64,000 nucleotides of DNA. It comes from Blautia sp. (GTDB lineage: Bacteria > Bacillota > Clostridia > Lachnospirales > Lachnospiraceae). This document shows, piece after piece, positions 38,701 to 46,778 of this stretch. Each line of letters begins with the position of its first letter. Position 1 is the first letter of the stretch. A program made the position numbers and the translations under genes. The DNA lies in assembly GCA_023664455.1 (NCBI GenBank), contig JAMPFM010000004.1, positions 33,747 through 97,746 on the forward strand, given 5' to 3'. Below the pieces are notes generated by a model. That model saw nothing but the letters and a program-made list of their open reading frames with translations, was not told where the DNA came from and made no database searches.

Positions 38701-40426
38701 TGTTCGATAAACCTGTATAAATCTGCACCGTATAATCTGTACTGGCGGAAGCAAAACCAATGCCCACCGCCGATACGGTCTGTCTGCCGCTTGCCGTATA
38801 GACTGCGGCTGCCTTCATTTCTCCACTAGTAGAGCCAAGCGACTGCATGCCAGTAGAACCGTCATACTGATAGTTATGGTCATAATTATCCGCCTTTGCA
38901 AAATCAAAAGCAAATGCCGTTCCATTATTTAAAGATAAATCCTCATAAGAAATCCAGAAATAGCCTCCATCCAGTACACTGCTTCCCCAACTGTTCCGAA
39001 TCAGCCATGCGCCGTTATTTTCCGGCAAAACCATTTCCTCTCCCGACGCTGCCTTGGAAGCATTGGTATATGTATACCGGAACTGATTCCTATCAAACGT
39101 ATCGTCCCACCCGACAATCGCCACCGCATGGTTCGTACTTGCATAGGCAGGATTATAATAAACTGCAGGTCCGTCATAATCCGGCTCCACATATTTATAA
39201 AGGTCGCTATCAAAATATTGACTATAATAATAGCTTACGCCGACTGCCCCATAGTCCATAATCGCCTGTTTTACGCTTGTTGCATCTGAAAGCGGAATCC
39301 AATACGCATTTTCTAAGTGCATAGCGTCCGTATAGGCATACTCGCCGCTTATGGACAAATCATTCGTATTCGCAGTCGCTTCTACCGGATATACTAGCGA
39401 TGCGTCCGTCGCCTCGTCTGCGATTCCCGTCCATCTTGCCAGTGCAAAAGTAGTGAAAAAACTATTCCCGCCCTGCTGGACAGGCGTATCCGCTAATGCC
39501 TCTGTGCTATCCCCCGAAAGTCCGCCGTCCGGTCCTTCCAAATCAATCCCTGCATTGCCATTGTAGAAAAAATTCACCAGATGGCTTTCCGATAAATCCG
39601 CTTCTGTTCCGTTTAATTTCAGATAGGCGCTTTCCGCCGCCGCTACCGCAGAAAAAGACCAGCAGCAGCCCCAATTTGCCTGATTCTTTACAGAAGAAAG
39701 CTGTCCTTTTTCCCTCGCATCGTACTTTACAGGCGTGAATACCGCACAGTTGGCAGCCGCAAAAGAATTATCCGAGGCAGCCACCGGCGCTGTCAGGCTT
39801 TCTACGTCGTAATCGATATCCTGATAACCGTTTGGTACATGCCCTGTTTTCTTTGCCCAGGCTTCGATTTCTTCTTCTGATACCGGAGTGATTTTTTCTG
39901 TTTCTTCCTCCGGTGCTTCCTTTTCCGATTCCGCATCTGCTTCTTCTATGTCAAGACTATCCTCTTTTGTCCCCTCTTCCTCTGAAGCGGTTTCGTCCTG
40001 TCCATCATTCTCATCGGCATCTTCCGGTTCTTTTTTATCCTCAGTCTCTTCCTGATCCTGCTCTTTGTCAGTATCTTCCTGTCCCGGATTATCGCCGCCC
40101 TGTTCTTTCTTACCGTCGTCTTCCTCCGTCTGATTGCCGCCATCTTCCTGTATATCCCCGCCATCGGGTTTTTCCGGTTCTGTCTCTCCGCCGCCCTCAT
40201 TCCCGGAAACAGTCTGCGCAAGATAATTTTCCCGCCCGGAATCTACGGTTCCTGAACCCGGTGCATTCTCTGCTGCGGTTAAGGAAGGGTCCGTTCCGGC
40301 TTCCCTGGCATATACGGTAATAGGCGCCGCCACAGGCTCCATAAACAACGCTGCCGCCAATAACCATGACAGCATTGCCTTACGCTGCCTTTTCATGTTT
40401 ATCCTCATTTTCCCTTTCATACTCAT
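35723..40426 (-). CDS. Secreted papain-like (C1A) cysteine protease with Ig-like repeat tail
   Basis: A 1567-residue secreted protein: signal peptide (MLSWLLAAALFMEPVAAPIT), a ~140-residue acidic Glu/Asp/Gln linker, a C1A protease domain with oxyanion Gln in VKNQANWGCCWSFSA and catalytic Cys near 255, His in TNHAVAIVGWDD (~433), Asn in LIRNSWGSS (~477), a lectin-like beta domain, then nine or more ~80-residue modules ending in G.GNYTG.........F.I. The active site appears complete. There is no sortase motif or transmembrane anchor at the C-terminus. The repeat family is shared with the surface protein at 9872-15940. It is inserted between trmD and rplS. Substrate unknown; likely a host- or diet-protein degrading or surface-processing enzyme. 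Confidence 0.88.
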   Translation of the reverse strand: MSMKGKMRINMKRQRKAMLSWLLAAALFMEPVAAPITVYAREAGTDPSLTAAENAPGSGTVDSGRENYLAQTVSGNEGGGETEPEKPDGGDIQEDGGNQTEEDDGKKEQGGDNPGQEDTDKEQDQEETEDKKEPEDADENDGQDETASEEEGTKEDSLDIEEADAESEKEAPEEETEKITPVSEEEIEAWAKKTGHVPNGYQDIDYDVESLTAPVAASDNSFAAANCAVFTPVKYDAREKGQLSSVKNQANWGCCWSFSAVAAAESAYLKLNGTEADLSESHLVNFFYNGNAGIDLEGPDGGLSGDSTEALADTPVQQGGNSFFTTFALARWTGIADEATDASLVYPVEATANTNDLSISGEYAYTDAMHLENAYWIPLSDATSVKQAIMDYGAVGVSYYYSQYFDSDLYKYVEPDYDGPAVYYNPAYASTNHAVAIVGWDDTFDRNQFRYTYTNASKAASGEEMVLPENNGAWLIRNSWGSSVLDGGYFWISYEDLSLNNGTAFAFDFAKADNYDHNYQYDGSTGMQSLGSTSGEMKAAAVYTASGRQTVSAVGIGFASASTDYTVQIYTGLSNKNNPTSGTLAATTSGRTSFEGFYTIEIEDFVLVEEGELFSVVITAKKENGQTIKLFVDSSYPNGDWISFTANTEQDNTFLSTGNAWVSAGEAQNCTMRIKAYTNDYTIPVEVDNRELRLDMLEDIMPQEYTGEEIEPELHLVFDGERLIKNRDYTATFQNNKEVSAANKKASVTIRGIGNYVGEITAEFTITKKVLRADMISVQGWVYDGTTHQNIVTVTNQGTPMTEGTDYTIKYNKSPLHAGTYTVTVTGKGTNYSGSAKQSFTIEKRDLTDGMVSISMQQTEYTGKDIKPAVSVRCGETTIPAANYTIKYSNNKTPGTASVTITGKTDCQGTVVKGFEIARKTLSSENITVKSGSVYTGGEVKPGITVKVGGTVLKANRDYQITGYADNIDATTDGAAAKVFLEGIGNYDGKVTKEFAIKPRSVAANKIKATLNYGYGEMKSVCVVSVDGKTISASDYTLSIQKAGTQEAIPSETLQDSLQLGSKYDITVTLRANYANANQKPAVMKNVECKKSAGSLIVTFDTGWEAASYEYKGSAYKPAVVVKDGETVLKKNKDYAISYKNNTNAGEAAVVITGKGNYNGTKELTFTIRKKVADTLVVTVPDKTYTGAEIKSPVTVKAGQKKLKAGTDYTYTYANNTDVSYVNGTVDKQARVIVTLLNYTDNSQNTEITGFFQINPARITSVKVGGCYYLGENIPVEPAVTVKAGKLVLDDTEYDAYYDGHKTLNNKAKVTVTAKGNYQGSKTVNFKIAKEPLSKAEVTGITDRVYAGVPIEFSGFTVKSNSQVIIPADQYNVTYKNNQKAGTASVTIKAKADSIYSGSITKKFKITKAELGNMVTIDQTKLASKTYTGQKQTYKNAEIEKAVTAKVDGDSLKYKVGYENNTNAGTAVMILTGTGNYTGKVRIEFPIQPRSIEEVNMTLKQEQMTYAGDGIPVFAEIKKAVYGKLNLKRGKDYTLSYMNNKNRGLASIKVTGTGNYTGTKTVDYRIL

Positions 40427-40497
40427 TCTGATAACCCCCTCATTATTTGCCTGCGAATCCTATCCATCGCAGTGCATTACCTCTGTCCTGTGATATA

Positions 40498-41256
40498 TTA
40501 TTCCTGCCTTGCCGCCCACTTCTCATACAAATCCGGGCGAAGCTTCCTTGTGCGCTCTAAAGACTGTTCCAGCCGCCATGCATCCACTCTGGCATGATCT
40601 CCCGATAGCAAAATTTCCGGCACCTTTTTATCCTGCCAGATTTCCGGGCGGGAATACTGCGGATACTCCAATAAATCATGGTAAAAGGACTCTGTCTGCG
40701 CCGATTCCCCATTGTGCAGAACCCCCGGAACAAGCCGTGCAACGGCATCTATCATCACCATAGCAGGAAGTTCCCCGCCTGTCAACACATAATCCCCTAT
40801 CGAAACATAGTCAGTAACAATTTCCTCTAACACCCGCTCGTCAATGCCCTCATAGTGCCCACAGAGCAGAACCAAATCTTCCTCTCCTGCCAGTTCCTTC
40901 GCCATATCCTGTTGAAACGTCCTGCCCTGCGGCGTCAGATAAATGACCCGTACCGGTCTGCCAGATACCGTATCCTGACCATCCTGTCCGGTCTGCCCGT
41001 TACTATCGGCTCTTCTGGCACGGATTTTGTCCATTACGGCAAGATAGGCATCATAGACCGGCTGCGCCTGCATCAGCATCCCTGCGCCGCCGCCATACGG
41101 ATAATCGTCCACTTTTCCATGTTTATTCGTAGTATAATCTCTGATATTGATTGCCTCTATGGAAATGCAACCCTTCTCTACGGCTCTACCAAGAATACTA
41201 GTATGCAGTCCCTGCAGCACCATCTCCGGGAAAAGCGTCAGTATGTGAAAATTCAT
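40498..41256 (-). CDS. trmD: tRNA (guanine-37-N1)-methyltransferase
   Basis: TrmD methylates G37 to prevent frameshifting. The 252-residue protein begins MNFHILTLFPEMV, has the trefoil-knot AdoMet motifs LLCGHYEGIDERV and SIGDYVLTGGELPAMVMIDA, and ends with the substrate-domain WRLEQSLERTRKLRPDLY. ATG at 41256 is the usual family start; another ATG lies four codons upstream. A poorly conserved Gly/Asp/Gln insert (RARRADSNGQTGQDGQD) sits around residue 80. It follows rimM by 27 bases. Confidence 0.96.
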   Translation of the reverse strand: MNFHILTLFPEMVLQGLHTSILGRAVEKGCISIEAINIRDYTTNKHGKVDDYPYGGGAGMLMQAQPVYDAYLAVMDKIRARRADSNGQTGQDGQDTVSGRPVRVIYLTPQGRTFQQDMAKELAGEEDLVLLCGHYEGIDERVLEEIVTDYVSIGDYVLTGGELPAMVMIDAVARLVPGVLHNGESAQTESFYHDLLEYPQYSRPEIWQDKKVPEILLSGDHARVDAWRLEQSLERTRKLRPDLYEKWAARQE

Positions 41257-41283
41257 TTTGCCATCCATGCCTTTCTCTCAGTT

Positions 41284-41790
41284 TCATAATAATCCATCCA
41301 TTACATGGACACTCATCACTGCCTGTTCCATGTCAATGTCCAGAATACACTCTTTGATTGCCGGAAGCAGCAACTCCTTCTTATCTTCCATTTCTACCAC
41401 ATAGACGTCGTTTGCTCCGGTTTCCAGCACGTTTTTCAAAATGCCAAGCATCTCGCCTGCTTCCGTAACCACCCGCATTCCCAGCAAATCGGCTACAAAA
41501 TACTCGTCCTTTTGCAACTTTACTGCCTTTTCCCTCGGCACAAGCAGTTTACCATTCTTATATTTCTCGATATCGTTAATAGAATTATATCCCTTAAATT
41601 TCAAAATTACAAACTTTTTAAAAAATTTGACACTCTCAATCGTCATGGATAACCGCTCTTTTCCGGTATCCAGAACGACTTCTTTCAGTCTCTTGAAACG
41701 CGCTGCATCATCCGTCGTCGGAAATACCTTCACTTCCCCGCGGATACCATGCGTCTGTGTAATAACGCCTACCTGAAATTCCTCAACCAA
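41284..41790 (-). CDS. rimM: 16S rRNA processing protein RimM
   Basis: A 168-residue 30S maturation factor: N-terminal beta barrel with VGVITQTHGIRGEVKVFPTT, and a PRC-barrel domain (YFVADLLGMRVV, ending AIKECILDIDMEQ). It binds S19 and the 30S head. It lies downstream of an in-operon hairpin and upstream of trmD. Confidence 0.95.
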   Translation of the reverse strand: MVEEFQVGVITQTHGIRGEVKVFPTTDDAARFKRLKEVVLDTGKERLSMTIESVKFFKKFVILKFKGYNSINDIEKYKNGKLLVPREKAVKLQKDEYFVADLLGMRVVTEAGEMLGILKNVLETGANDVYVVEMEDKKELLLPAIKECILDIDMEQAVMSVHVMDGLL

Positions 41791-41837
41791 CTATCATCCA
41801 CCTCCTTGATACTGCCTTTTGCCCCATCCTACAAGAA

Positions 41838-41881
41838 AATCGCTTACGCGATTATCTTGGGAAGAATGCTTCGCATTCTTC
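41838..41881. repeat. Two adjacent perfect hairpins in the khpA-rimM gap
   Basis: AATCGC-TTAC-GCGATT at 41838-41853 and GAAGAATGC-TTC-GCATTCTTC at 41861-41881. Neither is followed by a T run, so they are not classical terminators. They may be part of an RNA structure or a short palindromic repeat. Confidence 0.55.
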
Positions 41882-41912
41882 CGCGTTGTCGTTTCATACT
41901 TTATATGAAAAA

Positions 41913-41938
41913 CAGCCCCATGAAATCCCATGAGGCTG
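41913..41938 (-). terminator. Intrinsic terminator between khpA and rimM
   Basis: Minus-strand stem CAGCCTCATG / CATGGGGCTG with loop GGATTT followed by TTTTTC. It lies inside the rpsP-khpA-rimM-trmD run, suggesting that rimM-trmD receive only read-through or have another promoter. Confidence 0.75.
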
Positions 41939-41944
41939 AAATCT

Positions 41945-42172
41945 TTAAATAATTTCTACATCCACTCTTTTATTTTCTTTGGATGATGCCGCCTTGACCA
42001 CTGAGCGGATTGCTTTTGCAATACGTCCTTGTTTTCCAATCACCTTACCCATATCATCCGCCGCAACATGAAGATCTATGGTAATATTCCTTCCTTCTTC
42101 CTTCTCTGTAACAACGACTTCATCAGGATTGTCTACAAGTGCCTTTGCAATTACTTCAACTAATTCTTTCAT
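41945..42172 (-). CDS. khpA: KH-domain RNA-binding protein KhpA (YlqC)
   Basis: A 75-residue single KH domain: DLHVAADDMGKVIGKQGRIAKAIRSVVKAA contains the GKxGR-type nucleic-acid loop (GKQGR). It is the standard gene between rpsP and rimM. Homologues bind small RNAs and affect cell division with KhpB. Confidence 0.95.
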   Translation of the reverse strand: MKELVEVIAKALVDNPDEVVVTEKEEGRNITIDLHVAADDMGKVIGKQGRIAKAIRSVVKAASSKENKRVDVEII

Positions 42173-42207
42173 AACCCACCTCCAAAAGTGCGATTAACTA
42201 TTTCCTT

Positions 42208-42456
42208 CTACTTCTCGATAATTCCCGCAATCTTGAAGATCTTGCTAACAACTTCTGTAGGCTGCGCGCCGTTTGCAAGCCACTTCTTCGCCGCTTCCTC
42301 ATCTACTTTGAATGTACTTGGATCCGTGTTCGGATTATAAGTACCGATTTCCGCGATACATCTTCCGTCTCTCGGAGATCTGGAATCCGCAACTACGATT
42401 CTGTAAAAAGGAACTTTCTTTTTTCCCATTCTTCTTAACCTGATTTTAACTGCCAT
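42208..42456 (-). CDS. rpsP: Ribosomal protein S16
   Basis: An 82-residue 30S protein beginning [20 protein letters not shown], with [20 protein letters not shown]. The start at 42456 is set by GGAGG eight bases upstream; the open frame upstream is not coding. It follows ffh by about 107 bases. Confidence 0.97.
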   Translation of the reverse strand: MAVKIRLRRMGKKKVPFYRIVVADSRSPRDGRCIAEIGTYNPNTDPSTFKVDEEAAKKWLANGAQPTEVVSKIFKIAGIIEK

Positions 42457-42562
42457 TTTTCTGCCTCCATTGTATATTTTCATTTTATTTGAATAGAAAT
42501 GATACCTACTATAAACAGATATCTCTCTAAACTTCACAAATACATCCCTATCCGCCGTTTTT

Positions 42563-43924
42563 TTAGGAAAATGGGAATTTTCCCATACCGCCGAACATTC
42601 CGCCGCCCCGTTTGCCGCCCATCATGCCGGGCATTTGTTTGAGCATCTTCTGCGACTGTTCAAACTGTTTGATAAACCGGTTCACAACACTGATATCCAC
42701 GCCCGCCCCTTTTGCAATGCGGTGTTTCCTGCTCGGATTCAACAGTTTCGGATTCTGCCTTTCCTGGGGCGTCATACTCAGGACGATTGCTTCCATCCTG
42801 TTTATCTGCTTCTCATCTATCATGGACTCCACATCGCCCATCTGTCTGCCCATGCCGAGCATCCCTAAGATACTGGAAATTCCGCCCATATTCCGCATCT
42901 GCTTCATACTTTCCAGATAATCCTCGAAATCGAATTTCCCCTTCTTCATCCGGGCTGCCATCTGTTTTTCTTTTTCTTCGTCAATATCGATATTCTGCTG
43001 TGCCTTTTCAATCAGCGTCAGCACATCCCCCATGCCCAGAATCCGATTCGCCATGCGGTCAGGATAAAACTGTTCCAAATCCGAAAGTTTCTCGCCCATA
43101 CCCACATACAAAACAGGCTTTCCTGTTACCGCTTTTATGGATAACGCGGCGCCGCCTCTGGAATCACCATCCATTTTGGATAAGATAACGCCGTCCACGC
43201 CCACCTTATCGTCGAACTCCTTCGCCACATTGACCGCATCCTGTCCGGTCATGGCGTCTACTACAAGCAGCGTCTGGTGCACTTCTACCTGGCTCTTAAT
43301 TTCCTGTAACTCCGCCATCATTTCTTCGTCAATATGAAGCCGTCCCGCCGTATCGAGAATCACGACATTGTGCCCATTCTTCTGTGCGTGTTCCAAAGCT
43401 GCCTTGGCGATATCTACGGGTCTATGGTTTTCCCCCATAGAAAACACATCTACCTGCTGTTTTTCCCCGTTAATCTGTAACTGTTTAATTGCCGCAGGAC
43501 GATAAACGTCACATGCGACTAACAGGGACTTCTTTCCCTTTAATTTCAATTTGCCCGCAATTTTGGCTGTCGTGGTCGTCTTACCGGCGCCCTGTAAGCC
43601 ACACATCATAATAACTGTAATCGCTTTACCGGGCTGCATCTGGATTTCCGTCGTCTCGGAACCCATCATGCTGACCATTTCTTCATTGACGATTTTGATA
43701 ACCATCTGACCGGGATTCAGACCGTTTAACACATCCTGCCCGATTGCCCGCTCTTCTACGGCTTTTATGAATTGTTTGACAACCTTAAAATTGACGTCGG
43801 CTTCCAAAAGCGCCATTTTTACTTCTTTTAAGGCGGTTTTCACATCTTCCTGCGTCAGACGTCCCTTACTTCTCAAATTTTTAAAAACATTTTGCAGTTT
43901 ATCTGTCAGACTTTCAAATGCCAT
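42563..43924 (-). CDS. ffh: Signal recognition particle protein Ffh
   Basis: A 453-residue SRP GTPase: N domain, G domain with [30 protein letters not shown] and [13 protein letters not shown], and a methionine-rich M domain that ends in a Gly/Met tail ([17 protein letters not shown]). It binds 4.5S RNA and signal peptides and pairs with FtsY, also in this window. It follows ylxM by 26 bases. Confidence 0.98.
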   Translation of the reverse strand: MAFESLTDKLQNVFKNLRSKGRLTQEDVKTALKEVKMALLEADVNFKVVKQFIKAVEERAIGQDVLNGLNPGQMVIKIVNEEMVSMMGSETTEIQMQPGKAITVIMMCGLQGAGKTTTTAKIAGKLKLKGKKSLLVACDVYRPAAIKQLQINGEKQQVDVFSMGENHRPVDIAKAALEHAQKNGHNVVILDTAGRLHIDEEMMAELQEIKSQVEVHQTLLVVDAMTGQDAVNVAKEFDDKVGVDGVILSKMDGDSRGGAALSIKAVTGKPVLYVGMGEKLSDLEQFYPDRMANRILGMGDVLTLIEKAQQNIDIDEEKEKQMAARMKKGKFDFEDYLESMKQMRNMGGISSILGMLGMGRQMGDVESMIDEKQINRMEAIVLSMTPQERQNPKLLNPSRKHRIAKGAGVDISVVNRFIKQFEQSQKMLKQMPGMMGGKRGGGMFGGMGKFPFS

Positions 43925-43950
43925 GCAAACCCTCTATCTTTCCCACGCTT

Positions 43951-44304
43951 CTATAACTCTTCCAAAATCTCTGCGGACAACTGCCTCAGTTTACGGCAAT
44001 ACACCGCCTTATCTTCCGTTTCATTCTGCTCATAAAGCTCGGACAGTCTGTCAATCTTCTGAATCTGTTCCCTGATTTTCATAAATCTGGCAACCAATTT
44101 CAATTTTTTCTCATAATCTGCCAAGGTTTTGTCGCAGCGCTTTACAATATCGTGCACACCCTGTCTGCTGATTCCCTCTTCTGCAGCAATCTCTGTCAAA
44201 GAAAGATTCTCATAGACGACTCCTTCATAAATCTGTCTCTGGCGCTCTGTCAGCAGTTCTCCATAAAAATCATACAAAAGACCCTGTTCCACGATTTTTT
44301 CCAT
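43951..44304 (-). CDS. ylxM: YlxM family HTH protein (UPF0122)
   Basis: A 117-residue protein with a sigma-70 region-4-like helix-turn-helix: LLTERQRQIYEGVVYENLSL followed by EIAAEEGISRQGVHDIVKRC. It modulates SRP activity in some Firmicutes. ATG at 44304 (MEKIVEQG) has GGAG at seven bases. Always adjacent to ffh. Confidence 0.93.
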   Translation of the reverse strand: MEKIVEQGLLYDFYGELLTERQRQIYEGVVYENLSLTEIAAEEGISRQGVHDIVKRCDKTLADYEKKLKLVARFMKIREQIQKIDRLSELYEQNETEDKAVYCRKLRQLSAEILEEL

Positions 44305-44363
44305 GACTCTGCTCCAATCAGGGCTTTGAGTGGACATTCCGCCCGGTGTATTCAACCTTTGCT

Positions 44364-44392
44364 ATTCTACTATACCATCGGATATGTGTCAA
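44364..44392 (-). promoter_or_regulatory. Sigma-A promoter of ylxM-ffh
   Basis: Minus-strand TTGACA (44387-44392) and TAGAAT (44364-44369) with a 17-bp spacer, 60 bases before ylxM. It gives the ffh group its own promoter after the accessory block. Confidence 0.8.
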
Positions 44393-44430
44393 GTATTTTT
44401 TCTTGACAGATGTTTTTCTGAAAATAATTT

Positions 44431-45729
44431 TTATGCTTTCATAATATCCTCGTCAAGAAGGAACTGTTCTATCCCCATATACTGTATGCCATGTTCATCC
44501 GTCCACGGTTTCAGATAGTCCTTCACCACCACAATCTTTTTGAAAGAATCCGGAATACGCAACAGCGACGCAATCTCCTGTTCTTTTTTCTTAGGATCGG
44601 CGATACTGAGCGCCGACTGGACATAAAACCGCTCGCTTCCCCTGTTCACCACAAAGTCAACCTCAAGCTGCTTTCTTGTGCTTATTCCATCCATTCCTCT
44701 CATGTTATACTCAACAACGCCAACATCCACATCAAATCCCCGTCTAACTAAGTCATTGTAAAGTACATTTTCCATGAGATGCGTTTCTTCCAACTGACGA
44801 AATCCAAGCCTTGCATTCCTAAGTCCCGGATCGGAATAATAGTACTTAGCAGGGGTTTTTATATACTTTCGTCCTTTGACATCATAGCGTACTGCTTTCT
44901 GAATCAGAAACGCATCTAAAAAGTAAACAATATAATGTTCTATCGTTTCCGGCGCTACATTAATTTTCCGTTCGCTTTTAAAAGTATTCGATAACTTATT
45001 GGGATTGGTTAATGAACCGATACACGACGCAAGGATATCCAGCAAAATCTCTAACACTTCATCCTCATTCATAATCTTATGGCGTTCAAGCACATCCTTG
45101 ATATAAGTTCTGGCAAAAAGATCACGAAGGTATCTGCTTTTTTCCTCATGCACATTTAATGTTGTCACAACAGGCATCCCGCCGTAAGTATAATACTCCT
45201 GCCATGCCCCGCGCTTATCTTCCTCATATGCTTCGTAAAATTCTGCAAAGGAAAGCGGAAACACCCTAATCTCATCACCTCTGTCACGGAACTGTGTCAG
45301 AATATCGGAAGAAAGCATCTTTGAATTACTACCGGTTACATAGACATCTACATTCGGCATCTGCATAAGCCCAAGTACCACATCAATAAATGAAATTTTT
45401 GCCTTAGGATCATCCACATAAGGATTCTGTATTTCAGATACAAACTGAATTTCATCTATAAGCACATAGTATTGCTTATTGCTGTTTGTGACCCGTTCCC
45501 TAATATAATGATCCAACTCTATCGGATTCCGGTACTTTGCATTTGCAAGAATATCCAAAGCAAGACATATCATCTGCTCCTGCGCTACCCCTTCGCTAAT
45601 CAGATAGTCTCTGTATAGTTGGAAAAGTAAAACAGATTTCCCACATCGGCGCAGACCTGTAATTACCTTTACCCGTCCATTATCTCTTTTTCGTATCAAT
45701 TTTTCCATATATTGTTTTCTTGGTAACAT
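44431..45729 (-). CDS. AAA ATPase with DUF4143-type C-terminal domain
   Basis: A 432-residue protein: Walker A GLRRCGKSVLL near residue 24, Walker B YVLIDEIQFV, sensor VYVTGSNSKMLSSDILTQFRDRG, and a C-terminal nuclease-like DUF4143 region with VVEYNMRGMDG, KQLEVDFVVNRGSERFYVQS. The E/D..D..K layout in LEVDFVV...YVQ suggests a PD-(D/E)xK-like fold with Gln in place of Lys. ATG at 45729 (MLPRKQYM) has AGGGG at good spacing. Such proteins are patchily distributed; function unknown. Confidence 0.83.
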   Translation of the reverse strand: MLPRKQYMEKLIRKRDNGRVKVITGLRRCGKSVLLFQLYRDYLISEGVAQEQMICLALDILANAKYRNPIELDHYIRERVTNSNKQYYVLIDEIQFVSEIQNPYVDDPKAKISFIDVVLGLMQMPNVDVYVTGSNSKMLSSDILTQFRDRGDEIRVFPLSFAEFYEAYEEDKRGAWQEYYTYGGMPVVTTLNVHEEKSRYLRDLFARTYIKDVLERHKIMNEDEVLEILLDILASCIGSLTNPNKLSNTFKSERKINVAPETIEHYIVYFLDAFLIQKAVRYDVKGRKYIKTPAKYYYSDPGLRNARLGFRQLEETHLMENVLYNDLVRRGFDVDVGVVEYNMRGMDGISTRKQLEVDFVVNRGSERFYVQSALSIADPKKKEQEIASLLRIPDSFKKIVVVKDYLKPWTDEHGIQYMGIEQFLLDEDIMKA

Positions 45730-45740
45730 GCAAATCACCC

Positions 45741-45856
45741 CTGAAATTTTTGCGTATTGACGCATTTTTTTCATCCCTTTATGGTCTGCTTATAACATTA
45801 CCATATTTTGAATGATTATGCAAGTTATAGAGCTGAAATTTCTGCGTATTGCTGCA
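45741..45856. repeat. 24-bp imperfect direct repeats flanking the AAA-ATPase promoter
   Basis: CTGAAATTTTTGCGTATTGA and the following four bases (45741-45764) are repeated with 3 mismatches at 45833-45856. The first contains the dyad TGCGT-N4-ACGCA; the second is part of a 36-base hairpin (45832-45867). Between them lies a candidate minus-strand promoter, TTGCAT (45818-45823) with TAATGT (45795-45800), 17-bp spacer. The layout suggests an operator. Confidence 0.55.
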
Positions 45857-45928
45857 AAAATTTCAGCCCCCTTCACTTTACCTATATACCAAAATTCATT
45901 ATGACACTAAAACAACAGACAAAGAGAA

Positions 45929-45969
45929 AAAGATGTAAAGCCTTCCTCTTTCCAAGACTCTACATCTTT
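45929..45969 (-). terminator. Probable terminator of the C39-like gene
   Basis: AAAGATGTA / TACATCTTT stem with a 23-base loop; on the minus strand it is followed by TTTTTC. It lies 33 bases beyond the stop of the gene at 46002. Confidence 0.6.
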
Positions 45970-46001
45970 CTTATTCTTTCCACAATCTGCTTATCGGCGC
46001 T

Positions 46002-46667
46002 TTATAAAATTTCCAGATAGCCGATAACTTTTGTCAAATCAAAATCCTTCAACTCTCCTAAGTTCGGGTCATAATATTTTCCTGCATAGCCAACCAGATA
46101 ATGACTGTATCTGCCCATCTTTTCCATGATAATGCAGCAGTTTGGAAGCGCCACTTCCCTGCCCAGCGTGTAGACAATCTTTTCCGCATGGGAAATGCCA
46201 AGATATTCCAGGGTGCCTATCATCTTGCCCATATTTGCCTGCCATTCCCTGCATTTCATGATATCGCATGCTTCATCCAGTGTAGTGCCCGCTATCATGG
46301 CGATACATGCCTGTCCGCAGAGTCCGTCCCAGGGCTGCGTTACCAGATTCACGCCATCTATCTTCCTGATGGGATGTTCCTTGCTGTAGGGGCTGTTTTC
46401 GCTCACTTCAACCGCATTTCCTACAATTTCAATCGAAATCAGATATCTTTTCCCCAGCTCTACTTTCGATAAAATGCTTTCCTCTACCGGAATATCATAA
46501 TATCCTTGTCCTTTGGGCAGCAATTCACAAGTAAAACATACGTCATCAAAACATACCCTGACCGGCGCGTCGCCAATTTTCTCACACACTTCCCATACAT
46601 TAAAGGGAACTGCGATGGAATTTTCATTTTCCCTAAATTCTACTGTACCCTCAAATTCATACTTCAT
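46002..46667 (-). CDS. DUF1905-like barrel fused to a C39-like peptidase domain
   Basis: A 221-residue cytoplasmic-looking protein without signal peptide. Residues ~1-85 resemble the small DUF1905 beta barrel (YEFEGTVEF, VPFNVWEVCEKIGDAPVRV). The second half looks like a C39-family papain-like domain: QPWDGLCGQACIAMIAG with the candidate catalytic Cys, then YSHYLVGYAGKYYDPNLGE with the His and Asp. This layout implies peptidase or deamidase-like activity on an unknown substrate. It stands alone with its own terminator. Confidence 0.6.
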   Translation of the reverse strand: MKYEFEGTVEFRENENSIAVPFNVWEVCEKIGDAPVRVCFDDVCFTCELLPKGQGYYDIPVEESILSKVELGKRYLISIEIVGNAVEVSENSPYSKEHPIRKIDGVNLVTQPWDGLCGQACIAMIAGTTLDEACDIMKCREWQANMGKMIGTLEYLGISHAEKIVYTLGREVALPNCCIIMEKMGRYSHYLVGYAGKYYDPNLGELKDFDLTKVIGYLEIL

Positions 46668-46778
46668 TCTGCTTTTACCTCGTCTCTTCCCATAATTGAT
46701 TAATACCTACATGCCCATTGTAACATGAACCATTCCAGGCGGCAACCACTTATCCATCTTTTCCACGGAAAGGAATTT

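Noticed and set aside
35723-40426. Sortase-anchored protein
   Set aside because: No LPXTG-like motif, hydrophobic helix or basic tail at the C-terminus of this or of the BspA-like protein.
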